This document shows, one piece after another, positions 61,104-64,000 of a stretch of DNA of 64,000 bases. The stretch comes from Verrucomicrobiota bacterium. GTDB lineage: Bacteria; Verrucomicrobiota; Verrucomicrobiia; Verrucomicrobiales; DEV007. Made by a program: the position numbers and the translations under genes. The first letter of the stretch is position 1. Every line of letters begins with the position of its first letter. The notes beneath the pieces were generated by a model. It ran no database searches. It was not told the origin of the DNA and saw only the letters and a list, made by a program, of their open reading frames with translations. The stretch is taken from contig CAUJIH010000047.1 in the NCBI GenBank assembly GCA_963205275.1, positions 1 through 64,000 on the forward strand, given 5' to 3'.

Positions 61104-63290
61104 TCAGAACGTACGACGCAGAGTCACGCCCAGGAATCGACGCTGACCAAAGAAAACGTCACCGCGAGAGAGAGCCGTAGCGACGTAGTCCTCATCCGTG
61201 AGATTGGTCGCATTGAGAGTCAAGTCCCACGGACCCCATTGATAGCCCACCATCGCATCGAGAATCGCGTGAGAGGGAGTGCTCAGAGTATTCGTCGCAT
61301 CGACATTCGGCCCGGTATAGTGGGCACCGATCCCAGCCTTGAACCCTTGCCATTGCCCGCTCGGACGCCAACTGAGCCATCCGGAGATTTCATGTTCGGG
61401 CACACTTTCCAGGCTCAGTTCGGCGGGAGTGCTGAGGTCGCGGGTGTTCAGCAGAGTATAGCCCGCCTGCAGATAGAAGTCGCCAAAACGGTGGATGGCT
61501 TCCACCTCCATCCCCTGTAGCGAGAGCTCCCCGCTCGCAATATAAGTGTTTGGAATCATGCCAGGGAGCGCCCGATTGCTTTCAGTGATGTCAAAAAAGG
61601 AAAGTGTGTAGAGATTGTGACTGTCCTCGGGCTGGTACTTGATCCCCACCTCAAACTGCTGCCCTCTCTTCGGATCTAGGATTTTCCCCGTCGAATCAAG
61701 CTCCCATCCCTGCGCAGGCATGAAAGACTCCGCATAGTTGAAGTAGGGAGCAAAACCGTTGCCGAGCTTGTACATCACGCCCACATCGGTTGTAAAAGCC
61801 TCGTCCTTCTGTGCTCCGGGCACGCCCTGAGTCGACGTCTCGACATGATCATAACGACCGCCCAGAGAGAAGATCCAGTCATCAAGTTCAATCCTGTCCG
61901 AGAGATAGATGCCCGTCTGGACAAGGTCTGTGTAAGGATCGTCAAAGAGGGGTCCGACTGGCTGTGGAGTTCCATAGGCCGGATTGTAGAGATTCAGCGG
62001 TGTGCCCATGCCGTAATAGCTGCGAGTATCCGTGCGCGAGTCCTGATGATCGATCCCGATTGAGGCGTTATGCGCTGCTGCTCCTGTCTCGAATTCGGCA
62101 CGCAATCGTAGATCATAAACGAGCGCCTCCGATCTGGCATCGCTGATCCAGAGTTCCCTCTGCACGAGACCACTAGGGGCAATTCGCCCGAATCCCGATC
62201 CGGTAAAAAGAGGCCACAGCGAGCGGTAATCGGCATCGCCCTTCGTATAGTTCCCGCGAGCTTCGATGCTCAACACATCATTGAGACGATGCTCAAAAAT
62301 CATGGTGAAGGAATTCTGCCGCGTATTGTAGCGGTCGAATCCCGGCTCGCTCGCAAAGCGATTGGACGGGATGCGCGTCCCCGGCAAGAGCGTTCCCTGC
62401 CAGGGCAAGAACTGCGAAGATGTACCCGATTTGTCTTCCTGTGTGTTGAAGAGGAAAGTCAGCGATGTGTCCTCCGAAGGACTCCACGTGATCGAAGGCA
62501 GGACGAACCAACTATCGTCCGGCACGTAGTCCACTTGCGTGTTCGCCTCACGATCCACTGCGACGAGTCGCCAGGACCAGTCTCCGTCCCGGCCTCCGAC
62601 ATCGAATCCACTCTCGAAGCGGTCGTAGCTACCGTAGGAAGCATAGATCTCGTTTCGCTCAAAAGTCGATGCCGTCTTGTAGCTCGCATTGAGAATTCCT
62701 CCGACACTTCCTTGCCCAAACAACACACCCGCAGGTCCTTTGATGACTTCGAGCGTATCCAGCGCATAGGTGTGGGGACGAGTATTGTTGTAATAGCCGA
62801 AGATACCGCGCATTCCGTTCACATACGCAATCGGTGCCACGCCTCGAACGAAAGTCCAGTCCCCGCGAGTGTCCAGTCCATAAGGGCCAGCACTGACTCC
62901 CGGCGTATAATTCAGAGCATCCTGAAGATTGAGAGCACCACGATCTTGCATCTGCTGCTGGGTGACGACCGAGACACTCCGTGGCGTCTCCGCGATCGGT
63001 GCATCGATTTTCAGGGAAGCCGGAGCCCGATCTTCGAACACGAGCGGCGCGGTCTGCACAGGAGTCACGACCACGGGAGCCACTGGGGCTGACGAAGGAG
63101 CAGACGAGGGACTTGTCCGGGAGCGCGGCGCAGGACGCGATACCGGACGAGAAGTTCCAGCCGCAGCCTCGACTACGGTGCTCTCCAGTTCCGTGACTCC
63201 GGAATCCTGTGCACGAAGCTCGCTGACGGAAAGGGAAGCGAGAGATGATCCGACTACAGACCACAGCAGAAAATAAAAAGTAAATCGCAT
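61104..63290 (-). CDS. TonB-dependent siderophore receptor
   Basis: A 728-residue outer-membrane receptor for ferric siderophores. The signal peptide ends near SELRAQ (28), followed by a Pro/Ser-rich spacer. The plug domain begins about 93 (IAETPRSVSVVTQQQMQDRG, LNLQDALNYTPGV and GPAGVLFGQGSVGGILNASY). The beta-barrel extends from about 205 to the terminal RRFLGVTLRRTF, ending in Phe. It resembles FhuE/FoxA-type hydroxamate receptors. A Fur-like operator precedes the gene. It forms an uptake module with the downstream PepSY protein. Exact siderophore unknown. Confidence 0.93.
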   Translation of the reverse strand: MRFTFYFLLWSVVGSSLASLSVSELRAQDSGVTELESTVVEAAAGTSRPVSRPAPRSRTSPSSAPSSAPVAPVVVTPVQTAPLVFEDRAPASLKIDAPIAETPRSVSVVTQQQMQDRGALNLQDALNYTPGVSAGPYGLDTRGDWTFVRGVAPIAYVNGMRGIFGYYNNTRPHTYALDTLEVIKGPAGVLFGQGSVGGILNASYKTASTFERNEIYASYGSYDRFESGFDVGGRDGDWSWRLVAVDREANTQVDYVPDDSWFVLPSITWSPSEDTSLTFLFNTQEDKSGTSSQFLPWQGTLLPGTRIPSNRFASEPGFDRYNTRQNSFTMIFEHRLNDVLSIEARGNYTKGDADYRSLWPLFTGSGFGRIAPSGLVQRELWISDARSEALVYDLRLRAEFETGAAAHNASIGIDHQDSRTDTRSYYGMGTPLNLYNPAYGTPQPVGPLFDDPYTDLVQTGIYLSDRIELDDWIFSLGGRYDHVETSTQGVPGAQKDEAFTTDVGVMYKLGNGFAPYFNYAESFMPAQGWELDSTGKILDPKRGQQFEVGIKYQPEDSHNLYTLSFFDITESNRALPGMIPNTYIASGELSLQGMEVEAIHRFGDFYLQAGYTLLNTRDLSTPAELSLESVPEHEISGWLSWRPSGQWQGFKAGIGAHYTGPNVDATNTLSTPSHAILDAMVGYQWGPWDLTLNATNLTDEDYVATALSRGDVFFGQRRFLGVTLRRTF

Positions 63291-63301
63291 GGCAGAGCTT
63301 T

Positions 63302-63320
63302 AATGAGAATGAGTCTCATT
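63302..63320 (-). promoter_or_regulatory. Fur-like operator of the siderophore receptor
   Basis: AATGAGAATGAGTCTCATT is a 7-5-7 inverted repeat (AATGAGA/TCTCATT), matching the Fur box style. It lies 11 bp upstream of the receptor start, next to a TTGACA-like -35 (63320-63325, minus strand). Binding there would block the promoter when iron is plentiful. Confidence 0.72.
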
Positions 63321-63475
63321 GTCAAAATTCAGTTTTAGCGCTTTTTTGTCATGTTTAAAAAGGACGCCTTGTCGTGTGATCTCAGATAAAAGGATGAAGA
63401 TTTCTCGTTGTGACCTGCCACGAGAGGCTGAAAGGTTCATTCTTCACGTTCATTTACTGAAAGAGTTGCTTTTCC

Positions 63476-64000
63476 ATGCCTCCCTCGTCTAACGAATCTC
63501 CTTTTCCTGTTTTCCCCGGCACGCCGTATCCTCTGGGAGCTACGGCGATGGAGGATGGGTCGGTGAACTTCGCCGTCTGCGCCCCGCCTGAGGCTGATGT
63601 ATATCTGTGCCTCTTCACCGATACCGCACAGCCGAATCGCGAGACCTGCCGGATCCACATGCCGGAGCGCCGAGGCGATGTGCGGTTCCTGCGCGTTGGC
63701 AGAATTCCTGATCGTGCCACCTATGGCTATCGAGTTGATGGTCGCTGGGATATCTTTTCCGGACGCTTCTTCAATTCGAACAAACTCCTTCTCGACCCTT
63801 ATGCTCGGCGTGTGGACAGAATCTCTCGCTTCCACCCATCCCTGTTGTCACGAGGAGAGCGAGAAGAACCCAGCACGGAGGATAGCGGACCTTATGCTCC
63901 TCGCGCTTTCGTTCCCACCGTAGATCACTACGATTGGGAAGGCGATGTCGCGCCGCGCACACCGCTAACGGAGACCATCGTGTATGAAATGCATGTCAAA
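63476..64000 (+). CDS. glgX: Glycogen debranching enzyme GlgX / isoamylase, 5' part
   Basis: The first 175 codons of a debranching enzyme cut by the window end. The N-terminal CBM48-like domain opens PGTPYPLGATAMEDGSVNFA and includes VYLCLFTD, TYGYRVDGRW, and LLLDPYARRV. The final LTETIVYEMHVK is the beginning of the GH13 catalytic barrel. Enzymes of this family hydrolyse alpha-1,6 branches of glycogen or limit dextrin; the full length is about 650-720 residues. It is separated from the Fur-box region by about 155 bp, and reads away from the receptor. Confidence 0.93.
   Translation, partial: MPPSSNESPFPVFPGTPYPLGATAMEDGSVNFAVCAPPEADVYLCLFTDTAQPNRETCRIHMPERRGDVRFLRVGRIPDRATYGYRVDGRWDIFSGRFFNSNKLLLDPYARRVDRISRFHPSLLSRGEREEPSTEDSGPYAPRAFVPTVDHYDWEGDVAPRTPLTETIVYEMHVK

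Noticed and set aside
62289-63092. Plus-strand open frame inside the TonB receptor
   Set aside because: Antisense shadow of the receptor; Arg/Ser-rich without features.

Overview
The window looks like a chromosomal segment of a verrucomicrobial (PVC superphylum) bacterium with a Gram-negative envelope. The strongest indicators are a four-gene Verru_Chthon cassette (proteins A-D), two PVC-type CxxCH heme-binding dehydrogenase-like proteins, two DUF1080 (3-keto-disaccharide hydrolase) proteins and three neutral-ceramidase-like secreted proteins. Many products carry signal peptides or lipoboxes, and many start codons are not preceded by a strong Shine-Dalgarno sequence. All calls come from reading the sequence and motifs; no database search was run.

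Layout. 1-1.5 kb: an ISAs1-family transposase, cut by the window edge, next to the stub of a secreted protein it probably disrupted. 1.5-6.7 kb, minus strand: ribosome-assembly GTPases EngB and RsgA, a DUF1080 protein and a tandem pair of NlpC/P60-like secreted proteins. 7-10.5 kb: an alanine dehydrogenase pseudogene, a translationally coupled eboA-eboB pair, an orphan solute-binding lipoprotein and YjbQ. 10.5-19.7 kb: a membrane-anchored PQQ-type propeller, two small lipoproteins, a large heme protein, an APC permease, an esterase-like hydrolase and a second DUF1080 protein. 19.8-22.3 kb: tRNA-Gln, IspD, YqeY and two DUF3592 proteins. 22.5-32.2 kb: nucleoside-type MFS transporter, secreted hydrolases, a collapsed tandem duplication and the second heme protein. 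32.3-37.4 kb: a Fic protein, a small membrane protein and a FAD/Fe-S dehydrogenase.

37.6-45 kb holds the Verru_Chthon cassette. Its three small members resemble the minor pseudopilins GspI, GspJ and GspH, and its 1642-residue first member resembles GspK in lacking the +5 glutamate. 45-52.6 kb: another PQQ propeller, a coiled-coil membrane protein, a direct repeat, a lysine-rich basic protein, a leucine-rich-repeat lipoprotein, a LysR regulator and a PBP4-type DD-peptidase. 52.8-55.6 kb is the best candidate for an undescribed system: a 76-residue protein, a GAF protein, a subtilisin-like protease without a signal peptide and a membrane protein with a PqqD/RRE-like N-terminal domain, all adjacent on the plus strand.

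55.7-59.5 kb: two tandem ceramidase-like genes, one fused to an alpha/beta hydrolase. 59.6-63.3 kb: an 83-residue micro-repeat protein, then a ferric-siderophore module (TonB-dependent receptor plus PepSY membrane protein) behind a Fur-like operator. The window ends inside glgX. The overall picture is a heterotroph with many secreted hydrolases and redox enzymes for sugars, peptides and lipid-like substrates, and with iron-regulated uptake.
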